Shown in pieces: positions 54,296 to 63,757 of a stretch of DNA of 64,000 nt; positions within the stretch are counted from its first letter, which is position 1, and every line of letters starts with the position of its first letter. Origin of the DNA: Collinsella vaginalis (GTDB lineage: Bacteria > Actinomycetota > Coriobacteriia > Coriobacteriales > Coriobacteriaceae); assembly GCF_900176655.1 (NCBI RefSeq), contig NZ_LT838844.1, positions 162,080 through 226,079 of the forward strand, given 5' to 3'. The position numbers and the translations under genes were made by a program. Under the pieces are notes generated by a model. It did no database searches, was not told the origin of the DNA, and worked only from the letters and a program-made list of their open reading frames with translations.

Positions 54296-54445
54296 GCGGC
54301 GCATCCGGAGAGAGCAAAAACAGCGCGATATCTGCGAGTTTATGCTGTCTCGGACGCCTTCACGTTCAGGATTGCGCAGACATGCGCCGGAAAACGCTGT
54401 CTGAGCGGAAGCGTCTCAGTCGCTCCCGGGATCACGGGGGCAAGA

Positions 54446-54482
54446 AAACACCCGGCACCTGGACTTCCGGGTGCCGGGTGTT
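54446..54482 (-). terminator. terminator after molbindin gene
   Basis: Thirteen-bp stem AACACCCGGCACC/GGTGCCGGGTGTT; on the minus strand the stem is followed by TTCTTG with T-rich start. It lies 48 bases past the molbindin stop. The stretch 54296-54445 shows no gene. Confidence 0.85.
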
Positions 54483-54529
54483 TCAGCTGGCCGACGCAAT
54501 GCCTGCCCGCGAAGCTATCTGATCTGCCG

Positions 54530-54955
54530 TTACTCCACGCCGACGATGACGTCGGTGGCTTTGACGATAGCGACGGCCTTGCCGCCCTCCTTGAGACCGA
54601 GGTTCTCGATGGCCTCGTTGGTGATGGAGCCCATGATGCCGCCGCCGTCGGCGAGCGTCAGACGAACGTGGCCGTTGACCGCGCCGATCTTCACGCTCTC
54701 GACGGTGCCGATGAGCTGGTTGCGCGCGGAAATGCCGGAGATGGGCTGGTCGCCGGCGGCGAACATGACATTCGTGGCCTTGATGATGGCGTATGCCACC
54801 TTGCCCTCGGCGAGGCCGAGAGACTCGATAGCCTCGTTGGTGATGTCGGCCTTGACGGTGGTCTCGCCGAGGTCGATGGCGACGACGCCGTTCACAGCGC
54901 CCTTGGTGACCTTGGTGATCGTGCCCTTGAGCTGGTTGCGAGCTGAGATCTTCAT
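54530..54955 (-). CDS. mop: molbindin (two TOBE domains)
   Basis: Protein of 141 residues made of two tandem TOBE/Mop domains: ISARNQLKGTITKVTKGAVNGVVAIDL (1-68) and ISARNQLIGTVESVKIGAVNGHVRLTL (74-141). Each contains the SARNQL motif that lines the oxyanion site. Di-Mop molbindins bind molybdate or tungstate and buffer it in the cytoplasm. No ModABC transporter or molybdoenzyme genes are adjacent, so it stands alone on the minus strand with its own terminator. Metal and role follow from the family. Confidence 0.93.
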   Translation of the reverse strand: MKISARNQLKGTITKVTKGAVNGVVAIDLGETTVKADITNEAIESLGLAEGKVAYAIIKATNVMFAAGDQPISGISARNQLIGTVESVKIGAVNGHVRLTLADGGGIMGSITNEAIENLGLKEGGKAVAIVKATDVIVGVE

Positions 54956-55503
54956 ACGGTTCTCCCATTCAGAGATCGGTTGGTTGCAGAGCTATCCTTC
55001 CCGCTTGAGCGCCATGGTTTCGGTGTGGAGGCGTGCACACAAAACCACCTCAGGGCTGGATGGGCCTCATAGCGCTTGAGGGCCTGGACCAGCGTCCAGC
55101 CCAAGCCCTGCCCCAGCTAGTTCGATGCCCTTGGTATACAGCGCGCGCACCACGATGACGCGGCGTGCGGCCTTCTTGGCAAAGTAGGCTGAAATCAGTC
55201 ATGGCCGCCGACGGAAGCTTGCAGTGCACGTTGCAGTGGAGCTACACAGCCGCACATGGCGGATGAGGGGGGGGTGGCGCGGGCAAGTGACAAGCGCATC
55301 GCGTTACCGCGCATGGCGGAGGGGAGGCGTGGAAGACCGAGCTGCATTGCGACGGTGCGCATCGCGGGCGGCGTGGAAGACCGAGCTACGCCGCGGCAGC
55401 GCGCATCGCGAGCAGAGGACCGGACCGCCCTTCGTCGCCTTTTGTCCGCGTCGGGTCCTATCCTTATACTTGTCAGATCGAATGATGGCGAGGGGAGGGC
55501 GGC
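54956..55503. other. intergenic region with short direct repeat and G8 run
   Basis: No gene supported. A two-copy direct repeat GCGTGGAAGACCGAGCT (about 55329 and 55374) and a run of eight G (55267-55274) occur. The promoter of recQ is presumably near 55440-55490. Confidence 0.45.
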
Positions 55504-57672
55504 ATGGCTTTGCGGCAGGATGAACAAGCAGGGAGAACGGTGTTCACATGCGAACCCACGCCAGGCGAGACCGAGCCGCCGCCAGCATGCGCCGCCGCAT
55601 CGCACACTTCCCCCGCGCCCGCCGACGGCCCTGCTCCCTCTGCCACCCAACTGCGCACCGCTGAGGCTCCTGCACGCACATCTCGTGTCCGACCTCACGC
55701 TCCCATCTCCCCTCACCGCGCTGCCCCCTCACCCGCCCTCGATGCCCTCGCCCGCTACTTCGGCTACACCTCCTTCCGGCCCGGCCAGGACCGCATGGTC
55801 TCCGCCATCCTCTCCGGGCGCGACGCCCTGGGCGTCATGCCCACCGGCGCCGGCAAGTCCATCTGCTATCAGGTGCCGGCCCTCATGCTCGGTGGCCTCA
55901 CCCTCGTGGTCAGCCCGCTCGTCTCCCTCATGGGCGACCAGGTGCGCGCTCTCAAAGCCGCTGGGGCCCGCCCGTCCTACCTCAACTCCTCGCTCACGCC
56001 GGCCCAGCAGAACACCGTGCTCAAGCGGGCCGCCGAGGGCTGGTACCAGATCATGTATGTGGCTCCCGAGCGCCTGGCCGACCCCCGCTTCGTCGCCTTC
56101 GCCCAGGCCATCACCGCACCCGGCGGCATCGGCATTCCGCTCGTGGCGGTTGACGAGGCCCACTGCGTCTCGCAGTGGGGTCAGGACTTCCGCCCCTCCT
56201 ATCTTGAGGTTTCCCGGTTTATCGCCTCTCTGCCCGTTCGCCCCGTGGTGGCTGCCTTTACCGCCACGGCCACCGATCGTGTTCGGACTGACATCGTCGG
56301 CATGCTGGGGCTCAGGAATCCGGTCACCGCTGTCACGGGCTTTGACCGGGCGAACCTCTACTTTGGCGTCGAGGAGCTGGGCGACAAGGCGAAGGCCGCG
56401 TGGATCGCCCGTTACGTGCGCGAGCACGCCGACGAGAGCGGGATCATCTACGCCTCCACGCGCCGCGCGGTTGACGAGCTTTCCGCGGCACTCTCCCTCG
56501 AGCTCATGCCCCTCGGCATCTCGGTGGGCCGCTACCACGCGGGCATGGCAGACGCTGATCGCCGCGCGAGCCAGGATGCCTTCATCGAGGATCGGGTCCC
56601 CATCATGGTGGCCACCAACGCCTTCGGCATGGGCATCGACAAGCCCAACGTGCGCTACGTGATCCACAACAACGTGCCCGAGAGCATCGAGGCCTACTAC
56701 CAGGAGGCAGGTCGCGCCGGCCGCGATGGCGACCCGGCCAGCTGCTACCTGCTTTGGAACGGGAACGACTTCCGTCTGCGCCGCTATCTGATCGACCGCG
56801 ACCCCGACGAGGACGCTACGGGGGGCGCCGAGCAGCGCGAGCGTTCACGCCAGAACCGGTACCGCCTGCTCGCCCAGATGGAAGGCTACTGCCAGACGAC
56901 GGAATGCCTGCGTGCCTACATCCTGCGGTACTTCGGCGACGAGGGGACGCTCGGGGCACATGGCGCAGCCGGGCCCACGGGGGAGGCCGGCTGCGGAAAT
57001 TGCGGGAGCTGCCTCACGAGTTTCGAGGTGGAGGATGTGACCATGACCGCGCGGGCGGCGGTGCGCATGGTTCGCGTGCTGAACGGCCGCTTCGGCAAGT
57101 CGCTCGTGGCCGATGTCTTGCACGGGGCCAATACGGAGCGCATCCGTCAGATGCACCTGGATGAGTCGGAGGGGTACGGCGAGCTCGCGGACGTCCCCTC
57201 GGTGCGCATCAAGGCCGTGATCGACCAGCTTGTGGGCTGCGGGCTTCTTGCGCAGAGCCAAGGGCAGTATCCCACAGTGGGACTCGGTCCCCGCGCGGTC
57301 GAGGCCCTCGAAGACGAGGGATTCTCGTTCTCGGTGCGCCGTCGGGCGGCCCGTGGGTCCGCTTCGGCGCGGGTGCGCCGGGCCGTCGATATGGTCCGCG
57401 ACGGGGGAGATTCCGCCCTCGGCTCCTCACATGAGGACGATGCTGAGCTCTTCGAGGCGCTGCGCGCAGTGCGAACCGAGATCGCGCGCGAGCGCCAGTG
57501 GGCCCCGTACATGGTCTTTTCCGACAAAACTCTGCGCGCCCTCTGTCGGCTCCGCCCGCATGACCGGGAGGAGCTGCTCGCCGTGCCGGGCATCGGGGAG
57601 AAGAAGGCCGACGACCTCGGAGAGCGCGTGCTCGCGGAGATCGCGGCGATCGAGGACGGCCGTCGCGTCTAA
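55504..57672 (+). CDS. recQ: ATP-dependent DNA helicase RecQ
   Basis: RecQ helicase of 722 residues, 3'-5' polarity. The motor has GYTSFRPGQ (motif 0), MPTGAGKSICYQVPA (Walker A), VDEAHCVSQWGQDFRPSY (DExH and aromatic loop), AAFTATAT (III) and YYQEAGRAGRDG (VI). The zinc-binding RecQ-Ct shows cysteines in YCQTTECLR and CGNCGSC. A winged helix and C-terminal HRDC domain (about 645-722, LPGIG-type VPGIGEKKADDLGERVL) complete it. Unusual is the Pro/Ala/Thr-rich N-terminal extension of about 75 residues before motif 0. ATG 55504 has GGAGGG upstream; an internal start near 55740 would give the usual length but lacks a clear site. Confidence 0.95.
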   Translation: MALRQDEQAGRTVFTCEPTPGETEPPPACAAASHTSPAPADGPAPSATQLRTAEAPARTSRVRPHAPISPHRAAPSPALDALARYFGYTSFRPGQDRMVSAILSGRDALGVMPTGAGKSICYQVPALMLGGLTLVVSPLVSLMGDQVRALKAAGARPSYLNSSLTPAQQNTVLKRAAEGWYQIMYVAPERLADPRFVAFAQAITAPGGIGIPLVAVDEAHCVSQWGQDFRPSYLEVSRFIASLPVRPVVAAFTATATDRVRTDIVGMLGLRNPVTAVTGFDRANLYFGVEELGDKAKAAWIARYVREHADESGIIYASTRRAVDELSAALSLELMPLGISVGRYHAGMADADRRASQDAFIEDRVPIMVATNAFGMGIDKPNVRYVIHNNVPESIEAYYQEAGRAGRDGDPASCYLLWNGNDFRLRRYLIDRDPDEDATGGAEQRERSRQNRYRLLAQMEGYCQTTECLRAYILRYFGDEGTLGAHGAAGPTGEAGCGNCGSCLTSFEVEDVTMTARAAVRMVRVLNGRFGKSLVADVLHGANTERIRQMHLDESEGYGELADVPSVRIKAVIDQLVGCGLLAQSQGQYPTVGLGPRAVEALEDEGFSFSVRRRAARGSASARVRRAVDMVRDGGDSALGSSHEDDAELFEALRAVRTEIARERQWAPYMVFSDKTLRALCRLRPHDREELLAVPGIGEKKADDLGERVLAEIAAIEDGRRV

Positions 57673-57994
57673 ACGGATGCGCGCAACCGGCTGGTTCCCG
57701 TGCCGGCGGACGGTGAGGCAGCTGCTGAGATGCGGGTTTGAGCGGCGATTTCTGGGGAAACGGTTTGAAGCAGCGAACGGCGGGGCGCATGAGCATGTGG
57801 CGACTCGGGGCTCGGCACTTCGATGCCCTGGGAACTCGGTGACCACGAGGTGATGCTAGCCGCTGCTACTCAAGAATGCGTGGCAGCGAGAGAAGGTCTG
57901 AGCTGCTGGGCGGAATACGACGTCTCAGCGTGTCCTGGGGCTCAAGGAAAGAAATGAGATTGAGGTCGCGGCAGACGCGCGATAAAACTCGTCG

Positions 57995-58201
57995 CTTTGG
58001 TACAGGTTTGGAGGGCCCCGACAAAAACATCCTCAGTTTGGTACAGCTTTTTGCCGAGCGTCAAAGTAGATCGCTTGAGCGCGCAGCTTTGAGCGGGCGT
58101 TCTTATGGACGGGGTCCTTTGTGTACTTGGCCGCAGATAGAAAACCTGTACCAAACTGAGGAGGTTTGCTCGCGGCGTCGCAAAGCCTGCGCCAAACTAG
58201 G
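57995..58201. repeat. inverted TTTGGTACAG repeats
   Basis: The 866-base gap after recQ has no gene. Four copies of the word CTCAGTTTGGTACAGCTTTT are present: forward near 57995 and 58032, and inverted near 58143 (AACCTGTACCAAACTGAGG) and 58186 (GCCTGCGCCAAACTAGG). The inner pair can form a long stem. This is a different family from the TACGTTTT repeats. Confidence 0.65.
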
Positions 58202-58538
58202 TATCTTTACCCGTTGAGAGCCAACATCCGCACGAAACCGCTCAGGTTTCCCCGTGGAGGCGAAAATCGCGCCGCCATCCGCCCTTGAGACCCTACGCGG
58301 ATGTAAGCCCATACCCATATTTGTAAGAGTCATTCAACAGTTTTTCGTCGCTTTTCAACATCGTGTCGCACTTGCGTCAAGCATTTGTCAGCCTCGGTCA
58401 GCCAACTGTAATCGAGCCCGCACGCCATCTTCCGCACACACCGCCCGCCCTACGATGCCCCTTGTGTTGAAGCCCACAAGAGAGGCCTCGCACCCGGTCG
58501 TCGGATCCCCGAGCCGGACGTGTTCCTGGAAGGAGAAC

Positions 58539-59642
58539 ATGGTGTCAGAATCGGTCAAGCGGCCCCTGTCCCGCCGCGCATTCCTCTCGGTCGCCGGCAG
58601 CGCCGCTGCGGTGTTCGGCCTCGGCCTTGTTGGGTGCGGAAGCACTTCAAGCACGGGCGGCGCCGCAACCTCCGGCGCCACAGATGCTGCCGCATCCGTC
58701 GACAAGATCACGATGGTGTGGCTCCCCAACGAGTCCTCCGCCGAGTTCGACGCCGGTCGCGAGGCATTCGGCAAGGTCCTTGAGGAGGCCGCGGGCGTGC
58801 CCGTCGAGCTCATGACGACCACCGACTACAACGTCGCCATCGAGGCCATCGCCTCGGGCAAGGCCCAGCTCGCCAACATGGGCGCCCAGGGCTTCATCGA
58901 GGCCCAGAAGAAGAACTCCGCCGTCCAGCCCCTGGTCACCACCTCCGACCCGGACGGCACGCTCGAGGGCGCCAAGTACTTCAGCCGCATCTGCGTCGCC
59001 GAGGACCAGATGGACGCGTACCGCGACTCCTCCGAGTCCACCGGTTTCTCGATCGCGAACATCAAGGGCAAGAAGATGTCCTTCGTGTCCCCGACCTCGA
59101 CCTCCGGCTTCAAGGTTCCCTCCAACGCCATCATGAAGGCCTTCCCCGACGACGTGAAGTCCTCCGACGAGCTCACCCAGGCCGGGTTCTTCTCGCAGGT
59201 TCTCTTCGGCAACTCCCACCCCGGCTCCGCGGTGAACCTGCTCCAGGGCGACGCCGACGTGGCCGCCTTCGACGACATTGACGTCGACACCTACCTCGAC
59301 GTGCCCGATGGCGACCGCGACGCCGTGAACAGCGCCGGCGCCGTCTACAAGGTGAAGGACGGCGCTCCGCAGCCCTTCGACCGCGTCCAGGGCAAGAGCT
59401 TCGGCATCATCCAGTCCACCCCGGTCTTGAACGGCCCGATCGCCGTCAACACCGAGGCGCTTCCGGACGAGATGGTCAAGAAGCTCCTCAAGGGCCTCAC
59501 CTCCGATGAGACCTCGTCCAACGAGCTGCTCTTCGCCCCCGAGGGGACCGATGACAACGGTGCCATCTGGAGCAAGGAGGATTCCGCCGGCTTCATCGCC
59601 GTCGAGGACTCCTGGTACGACCCCATCCGTCAGCTCTCCTAA
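58539..59642 (+). CDS. phnD: phosphonate ABC transporter substrate-binding lipoprotein
   Basis: Extracellular binding protein of 367 residues for phosphonate, phosphite or phosphate esters (PhnD family). The lipoprotein signal is SRRAFLSVAGSAAAVFGLGLVGC, with a lipobox cysteine followed by a Ser/Gly/Ala linker; it also contains a twin-arginine-like SRR. Family features include TTTDYNVAIEAIASGKAQLANMG, SPTSTSGFKVPSNAIM and NSHPGSAVNLLQGDADVAAFDDID. ATG 58539 follows AAGGAG; the longer frame from 58254 is intergenic. First gene of the operon with phnC, phnE1, phnE2 and C-P lyase genes. Confidence 0.93.
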   Translation: MVSESVKRPLSRRAFLSVAGSAAAVFGLGLVGCGSTSSTGGAATSGATDAAASVDKITMVWLPNESSAEFDAGREAFGKVLEEAAGVPVELMTTTDYNVAIEAIASGKAQLANMGAQGFIEAQKKNSAVQPLVTTSDPDGTLEGAKYFSRICVAEDQMDAYRDSSESTGFSIANIKGKKMSFVSPTSTSGFKVPSNAIMKAFPDDVKSSDELTQAGFFSQVLFGNSHPGSAVNLLQGDADVAAFDDIDVDTYLDVPDGDRDAVNSAGAVYKVKDGAPQPFDRVQGKSFGIIQSTPVLNGPIAVNTEALPDEMVKKLLKGLTSDETSSNELLFAPEGTDDNGAIWSKEDSAGFIAVEDSWYDPIRQLS

Positions 59643-59729
59643 TCGCCATTTCCCTGCGCACGGGGCCGGGTCGCCGTAGGCGCTCCGGCCCCGTTGCGTG
59701 TGCAAGCGCTCCAGATAGGAGGAAGACAT

Positions 59730-60773
59730 ATGGAACGTGCTGACGAGCTGCTCGTTATCAAGGGACTTGGTAAGAGCTATGAGGCCCGCCGCGGCTCCCG
59801 CGCGACGGGAAAGGCCCTGAACGGCATCGACTTCACCGCGCGCCCCGGCGAGCTCATCTCCGTGATCGGCCCCTCGGGTGCGGGCAAATCGACCTTCCTG
59901 CGCTGCATCAACCGGCTGATCGACCCCACCGAGGGCTCGGTCTCCTTCTGCGGCCAGGACATCGCGCATCGCTCGCGCGGCTCGCTCCGCTCGCTCCGCG
60001 AGGTGCGCCGCCAGATCGCGATGATCTTCCAGGGATACAACCTCGTCTACCGCCTGACCGCGATCCAGAACGTCCTGCACGGCCGTCTTGGCTACAAGAG
60101 CGTGCTGGCGGGGTCGCTTGGCCTGTACAGCGAGGAGGAAAAGATGCGCGCCTTCGAGCTCCTCGACGAGGTCGGTCTCGGCGCCTTCGCCTACCGTCGC
60201 GCCGACCAGCTCTCAGGAGGCCAGATGCAGCGCGTCGGCATCGCCCGCGCCCTCATCCAGGAGCCGAAGATCATCCTCGCCGACGAGCCCATCGCAAGCC
60301 TCGATCCCAAGAGCAGCCGCATGGTGATGGAGCACCTGCGCCGCGTCACCCGCGAGCACGGGATCACCTGCATCGTCAACCTGCACCAGGTCGACTTCGC
60401 CCTCGAGTTCTCCGACCGCATCATGGGCCTGCGCTTCGGCGAGAAGGTCTTTGAAGGCGCCCCGGCCGACCTAACCGAGGAGGCCATCGAGCGCATCTAC
60501 GGCGGAATCGGATCGGGGGAGGAGACGGTCGATGTTCCAGTCGCACTTCACAGCGGGTCCGCGGTTCCGGTCGCGACCACGGTCGCCGCAGCCGTGGCGC
60601 AAGCGACCGCGGCAGCGCCCCTGGCTGCTGCCGTTCCGGCCGCTGTCGCCGTCGCACCGGTGGTCACCGAGGTGTCCGTCGAGGCCGATGCCGCATCGGT
60701 GGTGCCCGAGCTCGCGGGTCCCGCGCCCCTGCCGCTGACGACGGAGGCTCCGGTTGCGGGTGATCAGCTGTGA
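59730..60773 (+). CDS. phnC: phosphonate ABC transporter ATP-binding protein
   Basis: ATPase of 347 residues energising phosphonate import. Walker A is IGPSGAGKSTFLRC, Q-loop FQGYNLV, signature LSGGQMQRVGIARAL, Walker B ILADEPIASLD, and an H-loop histidine lies in NLHQVDFALEF. ATG 59730 follows AGGAGGAAG. The catalytic domain ends near residue 262. A further 85 residues of low-complexity Ala/Val/Pro-rich sequence, with blocks such as VAAAVAQATAAAPLAAAVPAAVAVAP, are not part of normal PhnC. The stop overlaps the next GTG start. Confidence 0.93.
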   Translation: MERADELLVIKGLGKSYEARRGSRATGKALNGIDFTARPGELISVIGPSGAGKSTFLRCINRLIDPTEGSVSFCGQDIAHRSRGSLRSLREVRRQIAMIFQGYNLVYRLTAIQNVLHGRLGYKSVLAGSLGLYSEEEKMRAFELLDEVGLGAFAYRRADQLSGGQMQRVGIARALIQEPKIILADEPIASLDPKSSRMVMEHLRRVTREHGITCIVNLHQVDFALEFSDRIMGLRFGEKVFEGAPADLTEEAIERIYGGIGSGEETVDVPVALHSGSAVPVATTVAAAVAQATAAAPLAAAVPAAVAVAPVVTEVSVEADAASVVPELAGPAPLPLTTEAPVAGDQL

Positions 60774-61597
60774 GCGCCGGTGAGGCCAGCCTGACCGCAT
60801 CCGCGGCGTATGATCCGAGCTGGTTCCGTCGGCGGGCGCTCCGCACCGCGGCCGCCGTCGCGGGTCTCGTGGCGATCTTCGTGATCGCGGCCATCATCTG
60901 CGATTTCAACATCGTCTACGCGATCGGCTCGATCCCCGCGGCTTTCAGCTGGCTCTTCGTCAACTTCGCCCCCACCGCCGCGTCATTGGAGCAGCTCCCC
61001 ACCATCCTCACGGAGACCGTCTCGACGGCCCTGGACTCGGTGGCGGCCACGGTAATCGCCGCGATCCCCGGGATCGCCCTCGGCGTCCTCGGCTCGCGCA
61101 CGGTCGGTGTGGAATCGGCGGCCGTGCGGGGCCTGATCCGCGGGGTCGCCAGCGTGGTCAGGAACATCCCGATGATCGCCTGGGCCCTGCTCCTGCTGCT
61201 CTCGTTCAAGCAGAACGAGTTCACCGGCTTCCTGGCCCTCTTCCTCACGACCGTCGGGCAGCTGCTCCGGTTCTTCCTCGACACCTTTGACGAGATCTCA
61301 ACCGGCCCCATCGAGGCGCTCCGCTCCTGCGGCGCCTCCTACTGGCAGGTGGTCTTCCAGGCGGGGATCCCGCTCGCCTCGGCGAGCCTCATGAGCTGGA
61401 TGCTCTACATGGTCGAGACGAACATCCGCTCAGCGACCCTGATCGGCCTGCTCACCGGCACCGGAATCGGCTTCTCGTTCCAGATCTACTACAACTCGAT
61501 GCGCTACGACGCGGCCGGGTTGGTGGTCGTCGTGACCGTCATCCTCGTGATCCTGATCGAGCTCATCTCGAACCATGCGAGGAGGTCGATGATCTGA
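60770..61597 (+). CDS. phnE: phosphonate ABC transporter permease (1)
   Basis: Membrane permease of 275 residues with about six hydrophobic segments. The EAA-like cytoplasmic loop that contacts PhnC reads EALRSCGASYWQVVFQAGIPLA. Conserved NIPMIAWALLLLLSF precedes it. GTG 60770 overlaps the phnC stop by four bases. It is paired with a second, distinct permease, so the channel is likely a heterodimer. Confidence 0.92.
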   Translation: MSAGEASLTASAAYDPSWFRRRALRTAAAVAGLVAIFVIAAIICDFNIVYAIGSIPAAFSWLFVNFAPTAASLEQLPTILTETVSTALDSVAATVIAAIPGIALGVLGSRTVGVESAAVRGLIRGVASVVRNIPMIAWALLLLLSFKQNEFTGFLALFLTTVGQLLRFFLDTFDEISTGPIEALRSCGASYWQVVFQAGIPLASASLMSWMLYMVETNIRSATLIGLLTGTGIGFSFQIYYNSMRYDAAGLVVVVTVILVILIELISNHARRSMI

Positions 61598-62478
61598 TGG
61601 AGGCCACGATCCGACTCAGCCGCGCCACCGCGGAGACCGTCGAGCGCGCCATGGGCCGCATCCGGCTCACCTCGCGCCGCGCCCGCAACCTCGCCATGCC
61701 CGTGACCCTCGGCGTGCTCGCGGCCCTCACCCTGGTCACGTTCACGCGCATGCGCATGGGGGAGGTCGACCTCGTCCAGGCCTCGGCGCAGGCGCTTTCT
61801 GACTTCTGGGCCATGATGGCCGAGCCCGCCCTCGACCCGCCCCTCGGCGCCGGGCACTTCACCTGGGAGACCGTCGGCTACTCGATGCTGAGCACCGTGG
61901 CCATCTCCGTGGTCTGCACCATGCTCTCCGCGGTGGTCTCCTTCCCGCTCGCGCTGGCGGCCTCCCAGAACCTCTCGAACCCCACGGCCTCCTACATCGT
62001 CAAAGGCTTCGTTGCCGTGATCCGCGCGGTGCCGACGATCCTCTGGGTCCTCGTGTTCACCGTGGCGATCGGCCTCGGTGCGGAGGCCGCGGTCCTCGGC
62101 ATCTCGTTCCACTCGATCGCCTACCTCACCAAGAGCTACTCGGAGAGCTTCGAGGAGATCGACGGCGGCGTCATCGAGGCGCTCCGCGCGAGCGGGGCGA
62201 GCTTCTGGCAGGTGGTGTTCCAGGCCATCTGCCCGGCCACGGTGCCGCAGCTGCTGTCGTGGACCTTCATCCGGTTCGAGATCAACTTCACCAACGCGGT
62301 TGCCGTGGGAGCCTTCGCCGGGGCCGGTGGCATCGGCTACCAGCTCTTCCAGGCAGGATCGCGGTATTACAACCTGCACGAGGTGGGCGTCATCGTCTAC
62401 GCGTGCCTGCTCGTGACCTTCCTGCTGGAGTTCGTCTCCGTGCGCCTGCGCCGCCGCTACATCCTTGAGGCGCGCTAG
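61597..62478 (+). CDS. phnE: phosphonate ABC transporter permease (2)
   Basis: Second PhnE-type permease, 293 residues. About six hydrophobic segments, AVPTILWVLVFTVAIG and the EAA loop EALRASGASFWQVVFQAICPATVPQ are present. The C-terminal NFTNAVAVGAFAGAGGIGYQLFQAG is typical. Its ATG overlaps the stop of the first permease by one base (TGATG). Together with PhnC and PhnD it forms the importer feeding the C-P lyase. Confidence 0.92.
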   Translation: MEATIRLSRATAETVERAMGRIRLTSRRARNLAMPVTLGVLAALTLVTFTRMRMGEVDLVQASAQALSDFWAMMAEPALDPPLGAGHFTWETVGYSMLSTVAISVVCTMLSAVVSFPLALAASQNLSNPTASYIVKGFVAVIRAVPTILWVLVFTVAIGLGAEAAVLGISFHSIAYLTKSYSESFEEIDGGVIEALRASGASFWQVVFQAICPATVPQLLSWTFIRFEINFTNAVAVGAFAGAGGIGYQLFQAGSRYYNLHEVGVIVYACLLVTFLLEFVSVRLRRRYILEAR

Positions 62479-62504
62479 GTCCGCGTGGTCACATCTAGAG
62501 AGAA

Positions 62505-62981
62505 ATGAGGCAGTTGAACATGATGTCGAGAAGGGAGCGGACGCGGATCCTGGCCGAGGGGCCGGAATCGGTGGCCGTTGAGCTTGCCGCGCTGATCGGG
62601 CGCGGCCATAAGGTGGACGAGGTGCACCCGCCCCGTCAGGGCCTGGTCATGTGCGAGGTGCGCGAGACGGCCCGGGGGTCGCGGTTCTACCTCGGAGAGG
62701 CCCTGATGACGGAGTGCCGGATGCGCGTCGGCGACACCGAGGGCCTCGGCGCCGTGCTGGGCGCCCGTCCGGAGCTCGCCCGCGCGATGGCGGTCCTCGA
62801 TGCGGCGCTCTCGCAGCCCTTCGCCCTGCCTGAAGCCGAGGAGATCGAGCGGCGTCTGCGCCGCGCGGCCGAGGACCTCGATCGCGAGGCCGCGCGGGAG
62901 CAGGGCCGAGTGCTCGCCTCGCGGGTGTCCTTCGACACCATGGAGGGTCAGGACATGAGCGTGCAGGCGGTGGTCAAATGA
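62505..62981 (+). CDS. phnG: C-P lyase subunit PhnG
   Basis: Protein of 158 residues of the PhnG family, part of the PhnGHIJ core that couples alkylphosphonates to ATP and cleaves the C-P bond. Family-like features are RTRILAEGPESVAVELAALI near the start and GLVMCEVRETARGSRFYLGEALMTECRMRVG in the middle. ATG 62505 has a weak GAGAGAA site; ATG 62520 or 62523 are alternatives and change only five or six residues. It follows the permease by 26 bases and overlaps phnH by four bases. Confidence 0.85.
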   Translation: MRQLNMMSRRERTRILAEGPESVAVELAALIGRGHKVDEVHPPRQGLVMCEVRETARGSRFYLGEALMTECRMRVGDTEGLGAVLGARPELARAMAVLDAALSQPFALPEAEEIERRLRRAAEDLDREAAREQGRVLASRVSFDTMEGQDMSVQAVVK

Positions 62982-63757
62982 GCGGGTACACGCCGACTAC
63001 GACGGGTGTCACGAAGCAAGCCCGGCAGACATCCCCTGCGGCCACGTCCGAGGTTCTCGAGCGCGACGCCGTGGCCGATGAGCGCGCGTTCTACCTGCAG
63101 GCCGCCTTCCGCGCCCTGCTTGACGCGATGGCGCGTCCCGGCGAGGTGACCAGCCTGCCCGCCGCACCCGCCTCGGCGCAGGACGCGGCGGCCCGAAGCG
63201 GCCTCACCTCCGAGACGGTCATCCTCTCCGACGTCCTCCTGGACGCCGCGACGAGCTTCGCCGTGGCGGGGGAGGATGCCGAGGCGACCACCCGTGCCCT
63301 CGCCCGTCGCACCCGCGCCTCCATCCTTCCCGTCGAGGAGGTGGCCTTCCTGATCATCGGGCGCGAGGTTCGCGGCGAGGCTGCCGCCGAGGTCGTGCGC
63401 GCCGCGCAGGCGGGCACCCTGGAGGAGCCCCATCGCGGGGCGACCCTGATCGTCGAGTGCGGGACCCTCGTCGGCGTGGACCGCAACGGTGCCTTCACCG
63501 GGTCCGCCGCCGGATCCTGCCAGTCCGTAGCCTGGGAGCTCTCCGGACCCGGTGTGGACGGGGAGGCGCGCATGGCGTCCGATCGGTCCGATGTCGTCGC
63601 GGCCCGCAACGACCGCGCCGACGAGTTCCCCTGCGGCATCGACCTCGTGCTCGTCGACGGGGCGGGCCATGTCTGCTGCGTGCCGCGGTCCTCGGCGTGC
63701 GTGCCCACCGCGCTGGAGGGCATGGAGACGGAAGGAGCCCGCTCATGGGATATGTAG
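62978..63757 (+). CDS. phnH: C-P lyase subunit PhnH
   Basis: Protein of 259 residues of the PhnH family, a pseudo-PLP-fold subunit of the C-P lyase core. YLQAAFRALLDAMARPGEV is the diagnostic N-terminal motif. GATLIVECGTLVG and the tail EFPCGIDLVLVDGAGHVCCVPRSS follow. The first 28 residues are a low-complexity extension. The start overlaps phnG by four bases, and phnI begins 13 bases before its stop. Confidence 0.88.
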   Translation: MSGYTPTTTGVTKQARQTSPAATSEVLERDAVADERAFYLQAAFRALLDAMARPGEVTSLPAAPASAQDAAARSGLTSETVILSDVLLDAATSFAVAGEDAEATTRALARRTRASILPVEEVAFLIIGREVRGEAAAEVVRAAQAGTLEEPHRGATLIVECGTLVGVDRNGAFTGSAAGSCQSVAWELSGPGVDGEARMASDRSDVVAARNDRADEFPCGIDLVLVDGAGHVCCVPRSSACVPTALEGMETEGARSWDM

